From: Leptolyngbya subtilissima AS-A7
GTDB taxonomy: Bacteria; Cyanobacteriota; Cyanobacteriia; Phormidesmidales; Phormidesmidaceae
Direction: 5' to 3'
Assembly: GCF_039962255.1 (NCBI RefSeq)
Contig: NZ_JAMPKY010000013.1
Coordinates: 1 to 64,000 of the forward strand
Length of the DNA stretch: 64,000 bases
Notes under the pieces: model-generated
The model's database searches: none
Told to the model about the DNA's origin: nothing
What the model saw: only the letters and a program-made list of their open reading frames with translations
Made by a program: the position numbers and the translations under genes
Shown here: in pieces, positions 1-9,576 of the stretch
Position numbering within the stretch: position 1 is the first letter of the stretch
Layout of the letters: each line of letters begins with the position of its first letter

Positions 1-141
<141 letters not shown>

Positions 142-177
142 TCCTCGACGACTACCCCACTGATTGATTAGAACAAC

Positions 178-202
178 AGCGCTCCCGAAAGGGGGCGCTT
201 TT
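178..202 (+). terminator. Intrinsic terminator of psbA
   Basis: A 9-bp stem (178-186 with 191-199, one G-U wobble) closes on a GAAA tetraloop and is followed by a short T run. It lies 36 bases after the psbA stop codon, on the same strand. Confidence 0.85.
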
Positions 203-272
203 GCGTTGGTGTTGGCGATCGCTACACTCTAAAATAAGCAAGGCCCATCAGTAGGCAAAACCTAAACGAGAC

Positions 273-1346
273 ATGGCTTCCACAATGCAAGCACTTCGGG
301 ATTTACAGCAAAGCCAGGACGCGATTTTGTCGTCAGAGGGGATTCCCACTACGTTTAACAATGCTGCTGACTTAGAAACGGTTAAAGCTGGAGCCGTGCT
401 GTTTGATCGCAGCCATTGGGGAGTGCTTCAGATGTCTGGGGGCGATCGCCTGCGATTTATCCACAATCAGACTACCAACACGTTTACCCAGCGCCAGCCC
501 GGCGAAGGCTGCGATACCGTATTTGTTACCTCCACCGCTAGAACCATTGACCTGACCACTGTCTATGTGACCGATGAGGCGCTGCTAATTCTCACTTCCC
601 CTGGTCAGGATCAGCGCCTAATGGACTGGATGGATCGCTACATTTTTCCGGCCGATCAGGTATCGCTGGCTAACCTGACCGCAGATATAGCTGTTTTTTC
701 CCTCGTTGGCTCTAGCAGCGCTGCTGTACTCAAGAATTTGGGCATTGAGTTAGAGCCTAATTTGCCTACAGCCCACCATCGAAGCGTTGATCTCGGTGGT
801 GTTGCTCTACGCTTGGCTGTAGGTAGTGATTTGGCTCTGCCTGGGTACACCCTTTTGGTGCCGGTAGAAAGCGCAGCATCCGTATGGCAACAGCTTACCG
901 ATGCTGGAATCATCCCAGCAGGAGAACTGCTCTGGCAGCAGCTGAGGGTGCAGCAGGGGCGTCCTGCTCCAGAGCGCGAACTCACCGATGATTACAACCC
1001 TCTCGAAGCGGGGCTGTGGGACGCAATTGCCTTTGATAAGGGATGCTATATCGGTCAAGAGACTATTGCTCGATTAAACACCTACCGGGGGGTCAAGCAG
1101 CAGCTCTGGGGCCTTCAGCTTAGCGGTAAGGTTGATCCAGGGGAGGCTATTTTTGCTGGGGATGAAAAAGTTGGTTTACTCACTAGCGTAGTTGAAACTT
1201 CCGGTGGTTTAAGGGGTTTAGGCTATATTCGCACCAAAGCTGGTGGAGCAGGCTTGGCTGTCAGTATCGGTGCGGCTAATGGTGTGGTGGTTGATTTGCC
1301 CTATCTAGCTCGAGGGTACTTGACGGTAGATGATCTACCCGCTTAA
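273..1346 (+). CDS. ygfZ: YgfZ/GcvT-domain folate-binding protein
   Basis: The 357-aa product belongs to the YgfZ/CAF17 family of tetrahydrofolate-binding proteins related to glycine-cleavage T protein. Family members assist maturation or repair of certain Fe-S enzymes in the cytoplasm. The signature KGCYIGQE is present at about residues 256-263, with the conserved Cys used by the family. The N-terminal part (about 40-120) matches the folate-binding GcvT fold, including the RLRFIHNQTTN stretch. The gene stands alone between psbA and gmd on the same strand, separated from psbA by a terminator, so it probably has its own promoter. Length is normal for cyanobacterial members. The family call is secure; the exact target enzyme is unknown. 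Confidence 0.88.
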   Translation: MASTMQALRDLQQSQDAILSSEGIPTTFNNAADLETVKAGAVLFDRSHWGVLQMSGGDRLRFIHNQTTNTFTQRQPGEGCDTVFVTSTARTIDLTTVYVTDEALLILTSPGQDQRLMDWMDRYIFPADQVSLANLTADIAVFSLVGSSSAAVLKNLGIELEPNLPTAHHRSVDLGGVALRLAVGSDLALPGYTLLVPVESAASVWQQLTDAGIIPAGELLWQQLRVQQGRPAPERELTDDYNPLEAGLWDAIAFDKGCYIGQETIARLNTYRGVKQQLWGLQLSGKVDPGEAIFAGDEKVGLLTSVVETSGGLRGLGYIRTKAGGAGLAVSIGAANGVVVDLPYLARGYLTVDDLPA

Positions 1347-1452
1347 GCGGTAATTTGGGTATTCTTAGGTGGACTCACTTAATTGTATTTAAGTAACGCA
1401 CCGATTGTATTAAGCTTGGTCAGCCAAGCAATGCCGTACAGATTTTTACCCT

Positions 1453-2526
1453 ATGAGCCAACCTAGACGCGCCCTGATTACTGGTATTACCGGTCAGGAT
1501 GGATCTTATTTAGCAGAATTACTTCTAGATAAAGGCTACGAGGTTCACGGTATTATTCGCCGCACCTCTACATTCAATACTGACCGCATCGATCATGTTT
1601 ATGTTGATCCTCACAGTGCCGAAGCGCGTCTGTTTTTGCACTACGGCGATTTGACCGATGGCACCATGTTACGGCGGATTCTTGAACAGGTGCAGCCCCA
1701 GGAGGTTTATAACTTGGGTGCTCAGTCTCACGTGCGGGTGAGCTTTGATTCGCCCGAATACACCGTGGACTGTGTTGGCATGGGTACGCTGCGGATTCTC
1801 GAAGCCATTCGTGACTACCAGCAGCGCACAGGGCTAGAAGTGCGCTTTTACCAAGCTGGCTCCTCGGAAATGTTTGGCAAAGTGCAAGAAATTCCCCAAA
1901 CAGAAACCACGCCATTCTATCCCCGTAGCCCCTACGCCTGCGCCAAGGTTTTTGCCCACTGGCAAACGATTAACTACCGCGAGTCGTACGATCTGTTTGC
2001 CTGCAACGGCATTTTGTTTAACCACGAGTCGCCTCGTCGGGGCGAGACCTTTGTGACCCGCAAAATTACCCGAGCGGTAGCCCGCATTGTGGCCGGTCAG
2101 CAGAAAAAGCTGTATCTAGGCAATCTCGACGCTAAGCGCGACTGGGGCTATGCCAAAGACTATGTCAAGGCCATGTGGTTGATGCTGCAGCAAGACCAAC
2201 CCGATGACTACGTAGTAGCCACTAACGAAACCCACGCTATCAGCGAATTTTTAGACATTGCCTTTAACCACGTTAACCTTGACTGGCATGACTACGTGGA
2301 GTTTGACCCTCGCTACCTGCGGCCTGCCGAAGTGGAACTGCTGATTGGTGACTCAACCAAAGCCCGCCAGGCTTTAGGCTGGGAGCCTAGCGTCACCTTT
2401 GAGGAACTGGTGCACTTGATGGTGGAGAGCGACCTCGAGGCCATCGGCATCCGCCATGGCAATGGTGCTTCCTCCGATGTAGCGACTATTCGCAAAGAGA
2501 TGCTGCACTTGGCACCCCAGGGTTAA
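1453..2526 (+). CDS. gmd: GDP-mannose 4,6-dehydratase
   Basis: The enzyme converts GDP-mannose to GDP-4-keto-6-deoxy-mannose, the entry point to GDP-fucose, GDP-rhamnose or related sugars for surface polysaccharide. It is a cytoplasmic extended short-chain dehydrogenase. The NADP-binding motif [10 protein letters not shown] lies at residues 10-19, the catalytic SSEMFG stretch near 137, and the YxxxK pair is Y161/K165 (YACAK). Length, 357 aa, is typical. GDP-fucose synthase (fcl), a frequent neighbour, is not adjacent; the next gene is unrelated. A clear terminator closes the gene, so it is probably a single-gene transcript. Confidence 0.95.
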   Translation: MSQPRRALITGITGQDGSYLAELLLDKGYEVHGIIRRTSTFNTDRIDHVYVDPHSAEARLFLHYGDLTDGTMLRRILEQVQPQEVYNLGAQSHVRVSFDSPEYTVDCVGMGTLRILEAIRDYQQRTGLEVRFYQAGSSEMFGKVQEIPQTETTPFYPRSPYACAKVFAHWQTINYRESYDLFACNGILFNHESPRRGETFVTRKITRAVARIVAGQQKKLYLGNLDAKRDWGYAKDYVKAMWLMLQQDQPDDYVVATNETHAISEFLDIAFNHVNLDWHDYVEFDPRYLRPAEVELLIGDSTKARQALGWEPSVTFEELVHLMVESDLEAIGIRHGNGASSDVATIRKEMLHLAPQG

Positions 2527-2548
2527 CTGCTAGAGTCGGTCGATGACC

Positions 2549-2588
2549 AAAAAACGGTGTCTGTCTTGGGGATGGATACCGTTTTTTT
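2549..2588 (+). terminator. Terminator downstream of gmd
   Basis: A 13-bp stem (A6 plus CGGTGTC against GATACCG plus T6, one G-U pair) with a 13-nt loop ends in seven T residues. The symmetrical A and T tracts would allow it to work in both directions, but only gmd reads into it. Confidence 0.85.
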
Positions 2589-2700
2589 GCCAGCAAAGCA
2601 TGCGTTTTAGGGGCCTTTCCTCTAGTATGGGAAAGAACAACTGGGAGAGCGACTCAATCCACTGAGCTTGCCCAGATTGCTGTTGTAGGTTTCCCTTTGT

Positions 2701-3282
2701 ATGGCTGACGAAAAGACCCCTCCAGTAGACTCTGCCCCCGCTGAGGATACCCCTGCTCCTCAGTTAGAGGCTCAAGCGGCAGATGCTGCGCCTCAGGCCA
2801 AGGCTAAAGCTGCCCCCAAGGCAGAGGCTGGTGCTGAACCCAAAACCCCACCCAAAGCCGCTCCTAAAAAGGAAAAGCCCCCGGCGCTAGAAGACAAGCC
2901 GTTCACTGAGTTTATTGAGCATCACTTTATTCCGACACTAGAGTCAGCGTTGAAGGATAAGGGCATTGACGATATTCAGCTCACCCTCGATCAGCGGCCC
3001 CTAGAGGTGTTTGGTATCAGTGATGATGAGCAGTATTGGCACGTAAAGGGGCAGTGGCAAAAGGGCGATGGCGAAGCCTCCCCTTCGGGGAATCGCCAGT
3101 TCAATATTGCCTTTACAAAAGAGAATATCTCTAGCCCCAAGCTGTTCTACTTTGCCGATAGAGGCTCTCAGCCCAGCACCATTGAGCAGTTCATGGGTGA
3201 CGAGCGCAAAATTACCCTAGACTTGCTGGTGCTGTTTACCCTACGTCGGCTCAACGGCCAAAAATGGTTGGCAAGAAATTGA
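2701..3282 (+). CDS. DUF2996 domain protein
   Basis: A 193-aa cyanobacterial conserved protein of unknown function. The first 60 residues are low-complexity, rich in Ala, Pro, Lys and Glu, and look disordered. The folded part begins around residue 63 with EDKPFTEFIEHHFIP and continues to the C-terminus with the pattern known from DUF2996 proteins of cyanobacteria and plastids. There is no signal peptide or membrane segment, so a cytoplasmic or membrane-associated location is likely. It lies downstream of gmd but beyond a terminator, so it is not an obvious operon partner. The family call comes from remembered sequence pattern; no function is claimed. Confidence 0.75.
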   Translation: MADEKTPPVDSAPAEDTPAPQLEAQAADAAPQAKAKAAPKAEAGAEPKTPPKAAPKKEKPPALEDKPFTEFIEHHFIPTLESALKDKGIDDIQLTLDQRPLEVFGISDDEQYWHVKGQWQKGDGEASPSGNRQFNIAFTKENISSPKLFYFADRGSQPSTIEQFMGDERKITLDLLVLFTLRRLNGQKWLARN

Positions 3283-3331
3283 GCTCTCCAGTGGGCAAGC
3301 GCTAGTGGGCAGGCAGAATACTCGGCCAGGG

Positions 3332-4231
3332 CTAGCTACTGTGGGTAGCAAGAAACTGCCGCAACAGACCAATCACCACAGCAGGATGCTCCACGTGGGG
3401 TAATACCCCAGAGTGGGGTATTTCTATCACCGTTTGAATGGCTTTGGGGTTGAGGCTGGCCAACCGTTTGACCATTGCTGGAGCGCTAAACCGCGACTCA
3501 GCTCCTAGCAAGATGGTGGTAGGGGTTTGCAGCTGGTGAATATAGCGCGACAGGTCAAAGCTGACCGCTCCATTGAGGGAGGCTAGGGCAGAATATTCAG
3601 CATTGGGTTGCTGAGTGCAGGCGAGATAGCCCTGTACCGTTTCTGGGGTAATGCGACGAGAGTCGGCAAAGAGAAAGGTGGAGAGGAACGATCGCACCGC
3701 CAGTTCGTTGGCGGCCCCTACCTGATACAGCAGTTTGTCTATGCCCGGTGTACTAGCGATAAGGGCAGGCAGGCTGGCTCTGTAGTCGCGGCCAAAGTCA
3801 CTGTTGCCCGAGGGTGAAACTAGAAATAGGCCTTTGAACAAATCAGGGCGCAGTCCCGCTAAGCGGATCACTACCCCAGCGGTAAGGGAGGTGGCCACTA
3901 CTAAGGCGGGGGGCTCAGCCACTAACTCCAGTAGGTGGGTGATCATGTAAAAGTAGTCTTCGGTCGAGTAATCGCGGGGCGGATGGGTTGATTGCCCCCA
4001 GCCAATTAAATCAGGGGCAATCACCCGATGGGTGGCACCAAAGGCGGCGTATACCTTAGACCATTCGAAGGCTGAGGAGCCGCCCCCAAGGCTGTGTAGA
4101 AAAACGAGGGGCGGACGGGTCGCGGGGCTATCCACTTGCCAAGGCCAGCCGCCGGGCGTGTAGTAGGCCATGACCCCCAGGTCGGTAGCGAGGGCCTGCT
4201 GAATAAAGCCCAGCGGCTGGAAGTTAAGCAT
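3332..4231 (-). CDS. Alpha/beta hydrolase family protein
   Basis: A predicted alpha/beta-fold hydrolase of 299 aa. The oxyanion-hole region reads PPLVFLHSLGGGSSAFEW, followed by APDLIGWGQS, both typical of the fold. The nucleophile elbow reads ATSLTAG, so the Ser is kept but the usual G-x-S-x-G is altered. A His near the C-terminus (HVEH) is available for the triad. Substrate is unknown. An upstream in-frame ATG at 4297 would add 22 residues that do not look like the family; the start at 4231 (MLNFQPLG) matches the usual cyanobacterial N-terminus and is preferred. The gene is divergent from the DUF790 gene. Confidence 0.72.
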   Translation of the reverse strand: MLNFQPLGFIQQALATDLGVMAYYTPGGWPWQVDSPATRPPLVFLHSLGGGSSAFEWSKVYAAFGATHRVIAPDLIGWGQSTHPPRDYSTEDYFYMITHLLELVAEPPALVVATSLTAGVVIRLAGLRPDLFKGLFLVSPSGNSDFGRDYRASLPALIASTPGIDKLLYQVGAANELAVRSFLSTFLFADSRRITPETVQGYLACTQQPNAEYSALASLNGAVSFDLSRYIHQLQTPTTILLGAESRFSAPAMVKRLASLNPKAIQTVIEIPHSGVLPHVEHPAVVIGLLRQFLATHSS

Positions 4232-4336
4232 GGTGATATTCGCTAAGATTCGTGGATGTGGGGCTATCCCTGGGCAGTGATTCAATCTTAAGGCCAATCT
4301 AAAGGCCTCTGCTGCCCATTTGAATTCTGCCTGGAG

Positions 4337-5560
4337 GTGAGGTCAACGTTACCGAGCGAGTTGTTAATTTATCGATTTCAGGGGGAGGGGCTACAGCCCA
4401 AACGGTTGGCGCTGGATGGGGTGAATCGGGCGATCGCAGCCGATCTCATTCAGCTCTTTCAGCAGCAGGTGGGCCTCACCCAAGGCGACCTCAACCGCCA
4501 GCTGCAAGATTTAGAGGGCGAAGACACTAACTACCGCATCAAGCGGGGGCTAGCCCACATTCTGCGCAATAGCTTTGCCACGTTTGATGTGGTAAGCCCG
4601 CTAGAGCCAATTGAGCTGCGGCGGCGAGTGTTTGCCCTGTCCGCCCAATCAATTCCATCTCCCAAAGCGGCCGAAGCTCATTTGACAGCCCTTGGTCAGC
4701 AGCTTTCTGAAGAACTAGATCGGGAAGTATCAGTGCCTGACCTGCGCCAGGGGCTCTACGCCGATCGCCAAGACAACCACATTCTGATTGAGTTTGACTC
4801 CCCCACTCCCGATGCCCTGCTCCATCGCTATAACCTGTCGCAGACCCAGGGGGTGTTTTATAAGGCCAGCGATCTGGTGATGCACCTGTACCGCAATGAC
4901 CCCGGCGAGTACAAGCTCATGTTTCGTTACCTAAAGCTGTTTCGGCTGATGACCTACATCGAGGGCGACGCCGATCAGGGGTTTACGATCACCATCGACG
5001 GCCCCGCCAGCTTGTTTAAACCCAGCACGCGCTATGGAATCGATATTGCCAAGCTGATTCCCGCTATTCTCCACGTCAGTAAGTGGCGGCTGACGGCAAC
5101 CTTGCAAATGAAGGACAACTTTACTCAACAGGTAAAACCCCGCCAGTTTACCCTCGATAGCGACTGTGGTTTGGTTACCCACTATCCCCCTGGCAAAACC
5201 TACGACAGCATGATTGAGGAGTCGTTCGTCAGCCGCTGGCCGGCCAAAACCCCCTGGCGGCTGGAGCGGGAGGTGGATCTGGTACCCCTGCCCGGCAGCG
5301 TGATGATCCCCGACTTCCGACTGGTTCACCCCGACGGGCGCGAGTTTTTGCTAGAGATTGTTGGCTACTGGCGGCCTGAATACCTGCGTAAGAAATTTGC
5401 TCAGGTGCGCAAGTCGGGGCGCAGTAACCTAATTTTGGCGGTTTCAGAACGGCTCAACCTGGAGAATGCCGGGGTAGATATTGCCAACGTTCCAGCCCAG
5501 GTGGTGTGGTTTAAGACGAAACTTCAGCCCAAGGTGGTGCTGGAGGTGCTGGGAGACTGA
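4337..5560 (+). CDS. DUF790 (Bax1-like) nuclease family protein
   Basis: About 405 aa, of the DUF790 family. Archaeal Bax1 is a member: it partners the XPB helicase and cuts DNA. The C-terminal third contains a restriction-endonuclease-like motif, VMIPDFRLVHPDG followed by EFLLEIVGYW, so PD...ExV residues for metal binding are present at roughly 324-345. A DNA repair role is inferred. The only ATG/GTG/TTG start near the conserved N-terminus is GTG at 4337, but this codon lies inside the Shine-Dalgarno-like GGAGG (4333-4337). Family proteins begin M-L-P-x-x-L-L, and the matching codon here is ACG at 4346, eight bases after GGAGG. Translation may therefore start at ACG. No XPB-type helicase gene is adjacent; recG follows on the other strand. 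Confidence 0.75.
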   Translation: MRSTLPSELLIYRFQGEGLQPKRLALDGVNRAIAADLIQLFQQQVGLTQGDLNRQLQDLEGEDTNYRIKRGLAHILRNSFATFDVVSPLEPIELRRRVFALSAQSIPSPKAAEAHLTALGQQLSEELDREVSVPDLRQGLYADRQDNHILIEFDSPTPDALLHRYNLSQTQGVFYKASDLVMHLYRNDPGEYKLMFRYLKLFRLMTYIEGDADQGFTITIDGPASLFKPSTRYGIDIAKLIPAILHVSKWRLTATLQMKDNFTQQVKPRQFTLDSDCGLVTHYPPGKTYDSMIEESFVSRWPAKTPWRLEREVDLVPLPGSVMIPDFRLVHPDGREFLLEIVGYWRPEYLRKKFAQVRKSGRSNLILAVSERLNLENAGVDIANVPAQVVWFKTKLQPKVVLEVLGD

Positions 5561-5627
5561 GGCCTTGGTGAGTATCCAGGTTTTCTTATAGCTATCGATA
5601 GGAAAACCTGAAGGCTGGACTCGTAGG

Positions 5628-8162
5628 CTAGGTCATGATTGTGCCGCCCATCAGTTTTTCGTAACGCCGCTGGAGTTCCTTCGCTAGTTTGGGCCAGCGG
5701 GCTAGGTCTGGGTCTTCTTTCAGCATGGCTTCTGCTGCCTCGCGGGCTAGCGTTAGTACGTCCTGGTCTTCGATCAAACTGGCTAGGGCGAAATCGGGCA
5801 GGCCCGACTGGCGGGTGCCTAGCACTTCTCCAGGGCCGCGAAAGCGCAGGTCCATTTCAGCAATAAAAAAACCGTCCTGGGATTGCTCTAGCACTTTGAG
5901 GCGCTGAATGGCGGTTTCGCTGCGGCTGCCGCTGAGCAATAGGCAAAATGATTGGGCGGCACCGCGCCCGACTCGGCCCCGCAGCTGGTGGAGCTGAGAG
6001 AGGCCAAACCGCTCGGCGTGCTCGATCAGCATTACCGAAGCGTTGGGCACATCGACGCCCACTTCCACCACGGTGGTCGATACCAAAATGTGGGATTCCT
6101 GGTTGCGGAAGGCGGTAATAGCGACGTCTTTCTCGGCGGAAGACATGCGTCCGTGAAGCAGACCGACGGTGAATTCTGGAAAAATGACCTCCGCTAGCCG
6201 CTGGTGCTCCTCCACGGCGGATTTGAGATCGAGCTTTTCGGATTCTTCGACCAGAGGAAGCACCACGTAGACCTGGCGACCCTGGGCAATTTCGCGCCGG
6301 ATGAGGTCGTAGGCGTGGGTGCGTTCTTTGTTTGTCAGCAGCGTGGTTTGAATTGCTTTGCGCCCCGGCGGCAGTTCGTCAATTTGGCTCACATCCAGGT
6401 CGCCGTGCATGGTTAGCGTCAGGGTGCGGGGAATGGGAGTAGCGGTGAGGGTGAGCACGTGGGGATTTGCGCCTTTTTGGGTGAGCCTGGCCCGCTGCTG
6501 CACGCCAAAGCGGTGCTGCTCGTCAATTACCACCAGGCCCAGATCGCGGAACTGCACCGGGTCTTCGATCAGGGCATGGGTGCCGACAAGAATGGGCAGT
6601 TCGCCAGTGGCCAGTTCGCCCAGCATTTTGCGACGTTTGGCAGCGCGGGTGGAGCCAGTGAGCAGTTCCACAGTGAGGTGCAGCTGGTTGAACCATTCCA
6701 CCAGCTTGCGGTAGTGCTGCTCGGCTAACACTTCGGTGGGAGCCATGATGGCGGCCTGATAGCCCGATTGAATTGCAGCGAGAGTAGCAACTACGGCAAC
6801 GACGGTTTTACCGGAGCCAACATCCCCCTGCACCAAGCGGTTCATGGGTACGGGCTTTTGCAGGTCAGAGAGGATGTCGTTGACCACCCGCTGCTGGGCA
6901 CCGGTAAGGCCAAAGGGAATTACGCCGTAGAACTGGTCGATCAGCTTCCCGGTGGGGGCGAGGGTGATGGCAGTTTGCTGAGCCTGCTGCTGTTGACGAC
7001 GGCGCAGGAGGCCCAGCTGGAGGTAGAGAAATTCGTCGAATACTAAGCGACGACGGGCTTTGGCTAGGTTTTCTTCGTCGTCGGGGAAGTGGATTTGGGC
7101 GATCGCATCCTCCACCTTCACCAACTCATAGCGCTGCCGCAGGTCCACCGGCAGGGGATCCTGAAGTTCGGGCACCGCTGGTAGGGCAGCCGCTACAGCT
7201 TTGCGCACCAAATCTGCTGGGACGCCCTCGGTAAGGGAATAGACCGGCACCATGCGGCCAATGGTGAGCGATTCGATGCGATCGCTCAAACTGTCCAACA
7301 CTTCTAGATGCGGATCTTCCAGCGTCACCCCAAACTTGCTGTCTTTGACCAAACCGGAGGCGGCAACGATCGCCCCCTGGGGATACTGGCGCTTTTGCTG
7401 CTGCTGCCAGCTTGGGGTGGCGTAGCGACCGCCGGGGTAGAAGCGGTTGAGCTTGAGGGTGCCGCTGCCGTCGGAGAGCTGAAGCTCAAAGATGGTGAGC
7501 TTTTTGTTGCGGGGGCTGGTGAAGCAGTTGACCCGCTTGACGGTGCCGACGATGGTGACGGTTTCGCCGGGTTCTAAATCACGAATTTTGACCTGCTGGG
7601 CGTAGTTGATGTGGTCGCGAGGATAGTAGTAGAGCACATCCTGCACGGTGAAGATGCCTAGCTTGGCCAAGCGCTCGCTGTTTTTAGGGCCGATGCCTTT
7701 CAGGTAAGTGACGGGCTGGTCAAGGCCAAAGCGAAAGCTGCCGGTGCCAGATGCCTCAGCTAGCTGGGTGGTTTTTGGGGCCTTGGCTGTTTTGGATGTT
7801 TTGGCCGCAGTTGATTTCTGAGCGTCTGTTGCGCTGCCTTCACGGGTGCGAAGGGATTTGGTCTCGGCAAATTTTTCCAGCAGGCGCTGGGTGCTGTAGA
7901 GAAAGCGGCGGGTTTCAGCTACCAAGTGCTGGCGCTGGGCAAAGCTGAGGTCGGTGTAGCCGTTGTACTTTTGGGCCAGGCTCTGCCACGACTGCTGCTG
8001 ATCGCCGGGGAGAACGGCCGGAGGCTGTTGCAGACTGTCGCGCAGAAATTCGTTGAAGCTCTGCTGTTTGCCCACCAGATTGTTGAAGCCGGTCTCGGCC
8101 TCGACCGAGAGGGCTCGCTGAAGCCGCACCCAGTCGGGTAGGGAGGTCTGTGCTTCTGTCAT
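5628..8162 (-). CDS. recG: ATP-dependent DNA helicase RecG
   Basis: RecG remodels stalled replication forks and branched DNA in the cytoplasm. The 844-aa product has a cyanobacterial N-terminal extension of about 150 residues, then the wedge domain with the YLKGIGPKNSERLAKLGI helix-hairpin motif at about 153-170. Helicase motifs follow: Walker A GDVGSGKT near 440, the DEQH box (DEQHRFGVQQR) near 545, TATPIPRTL, and the C-terminal QLRGRVGRG of motif VI. A conserved hypothetical gene ends only 18 bases upstream on the same strand, so the two are probably cotranscribed. All expected motifs are intact. Confidence 0.96.
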   Translation of the reverse strand: MTEAQTSLPDWVRLQRALSVEAETGFNNLVGKQQSFNEFLRDSLQQPPAVLPGDQQQSWQSLAQKYNGYTDLSFAQRQHLVAETRRFLYSTQRLLEKFAETKSLRTREGSATDAQKSTAAKTSKTAKAPKTTQLAEASGTGSFRFGLDQPVTYLKGIGPKNSERLAKLGIFTVQDVLYYYPRDHINYAQQVKIRDLEPGETVTIVGTVKRVNCFTSPRNKKLTIFELQLSDGSGTLKLNRFYPGGRYATPSWQQQQKRQYPQGAIVAASGLVKDSKFGVTLEDPHLEVLDSLSDRIESLTIGRMVPVYSLTEGVPADLVRKAVAAALPAVPELQDPLPVDLRQRYELVKVEDAIAQIHFPDDEENLAKARRRLVFDEFLYLQLGLLRRRQQQQAQQTAITLAPTGKLIDQFYGVIPFGLTGAQQRVVNDILSDLQKPVPMNRLVQGDVGSGKTVVAVVATLAAIQSGYQAAIMAPTEVLAEQHYRKLVEWFNQLHLTVELLTGSTRAAKRRKMLGELATGELPILVGTHALIEDPVQFRDLGLVVIDEQHRFGVQQRARLTQKGANPHVLTLTATPIPRTLTLTMHGDLDVSQIDELPPGRKAIQTTLLTNKERTHAYDLIRREIAQGRQVYVVLPLVEESEKLDLKSAVEEHQRLAEVIFPEFTVGLLHGRMSSAEKDVAITAFRNQESHILVSTTVVEVGVDVPNASVMLIEHAERFGLSQLHQLRGRVGRGAAQSFCLLLSGSRSETAIQRLKVLEQSQDGFFIAEMDLRFRGPGEVLGTRQSGLPDFALASLIEDQDVLTLAREAAEAMLKEDPDLARWPKLAKELQRRYEKLMGGTIMT

Positions 8163-8180
8163 GGATGCTTCCCCAGAGCC

Positions 8181-9422
8181 CTACCGGGATGAGTCGTCGT
8201 ACCAAACCGCTCGCCAAGCTTGCTCGGCTTGGGCGATCGCCAGCTCACGCTCGGCTCGCTGGTACTGTTTGCCCAGCTTGCGCAGCCGACCCACGGCGGT
8301 GCGCAGTTTGCTGCGCCATAGAGCAGTCTGCACATCCCCTAACTCTAGGTCGGCCAGACGCAGCTGAACAGCGGCTAAATGGGTCATGGTGCTTTCTAGG
8401 GCTTCTTCCTCGTCGTCTGATCCGTCGGCTTCTTCCTCATCGCGTTCGGTCTGTTGGCGGTCAAACTCAGCGGCTACATCCCCAGCCATGGCCACCAGCA
8501 CGTTGAGCACGTTGGGGACAGCGCGCCCCTTAGGAACTGCCATGTCCGCGTCGGAGGCAACCTCTAATACCGACTCGGGTAAGTCAGGAATCACCTGGGA
8601 CTTACGCAACAGCCGATTAGCTTTTTTAGAGACGCGCTGGAGTACGTCGCGGATTCTCTGCTCCAGAATTAGATGGTGTTTGGCGACTAAGGTAGGGGTC
8701 ATTGGGTCGCCGGTAAAAGGGCGATCGCGAAACACGTCTTCTATATCGCTGGAAATAGCCGCCATCAGGACAGACTGGATGAGCTGCTTGGGGTCGAGCG
8801 CCGAGGCCTCACTATCGGAGGAAGACTCGTTTGCTGAGGACGGCGACGAGGCTTCAACAGACTCTGGAGCCGAATTTTCATCGGAGTGCTCAGCACCGAA
8901 GTGTTCGGCGTCAGCATCTCTGGCACCAGAGTCTTCAGCAATTGTCCCCTCTATGGCTGCTTCTGCAGGCTCCGCGATCGCCCCAGAGTCGGTCTCATCA
9001 GCCTCTGTTTGATCAACCTGTTCCAAAACCTCGTCAGCAGGCGTCAAAACCGCCCCTGCCGAGGGCTGAGTTAAGGCCACCAGAGCAGTTTCTAGGCGAT
9101 TGAGGTCGTCGCGATCAAGATTGGGCTCAGCCGGAGATGGGTCGGGCTCCATAAGCTGCTGTAGCCAGCCTTGGGCCTTGCTACCCAGGGTTTGCATGCC
9201 TTGCTGCAGACGGCCGCGATCGCTCACGGATAGGGCCAAAAACTCTTCGGGGTAGACCTGGGTACAAAGGTGGTAAGTGGCCATCACGACCTGTCGCCGC
9301 ACCGTCTGCCCCAGCACCGTCAGATAGGTGGCATAAATTTGGCTAAACTCTTCGGCCAGGGTGGCGGTGGCACCCTCTAACCCATTGAGATCTTTGCGAA
9401 TGCTTTCAACTGGCCTTACCAT
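8181..9422 (-). CDS. Conserved hypothetical protein upstream of recG
   Basis: A 413-aa protein that I do not recognise. It has an alpha-helical N-terminal part (about 1-110), a central acidic, Ser/Glu/Asp-rich stretch (about 120-215) that is probably disordered, then a second helical domain with the QxxIRDVLQRVSKKANRLL segment, a short acidic linker (DEEEADGSDDEEEA), and a helical C-terminus. No membrane segment or catalytic motif is visible. The start at 9422 (MVRPVESIRK) is chosen because an AAGGCGG-like ribosome site precedes it; an ATG at 9479 would add 19 atypical residues. It lies 18 bases before recG, which hints at a chromosome-related role, but that is inference. Confidence 0.6.
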   Translation of the reverse strand: MVRPVESIRKDLNGLEGATATLAEEFSQIYATYLTVLGQTVRRQVVMATYHLCTQVYPEEFLALSVSDRGRLQQGMQTLGSKAQGWLQQLMEPDPSPAEPNLDRDDLNRLETALVALTQPSAGAVLTPADEVLEQVDQTEADETDSGAIAEPAEAAIEGTIAEDSGARDADAEHFGAEHSDENSAPESVEASSPSSANESSSDSEASALDPKQLIQSVLMAAISSDIEDVFRDRPFTGDPMTPTLVAKHHLILEQRIRDVLQRVSKKANRLLRKSQVIPDLPESVLEVASDADMAVPKGRAVPNVLNVLVAMAGDVAAEFDRQQTERDEEEADGSDDEEEALESTMTHLAAVQLRLADLELGDVQTALWRSKLRTAVGRLRKLGKQYQRAERELAIAQAEQAWRAVWYDDSSR

Positions 9423-9576
9423 ACCGCCTTGCCCACGCCATATCTGGATTATAGGGAAATATTGAAAGCGGGGACGCAATACTGGCGCCCCCGCTATTGG
9501 CGATGGCTAAGGGACGGCCTGTGACCATTGCTAACTTAACCGTTAGCCCCTAGCCTGAAGTTGGCTCATCCTAGCC

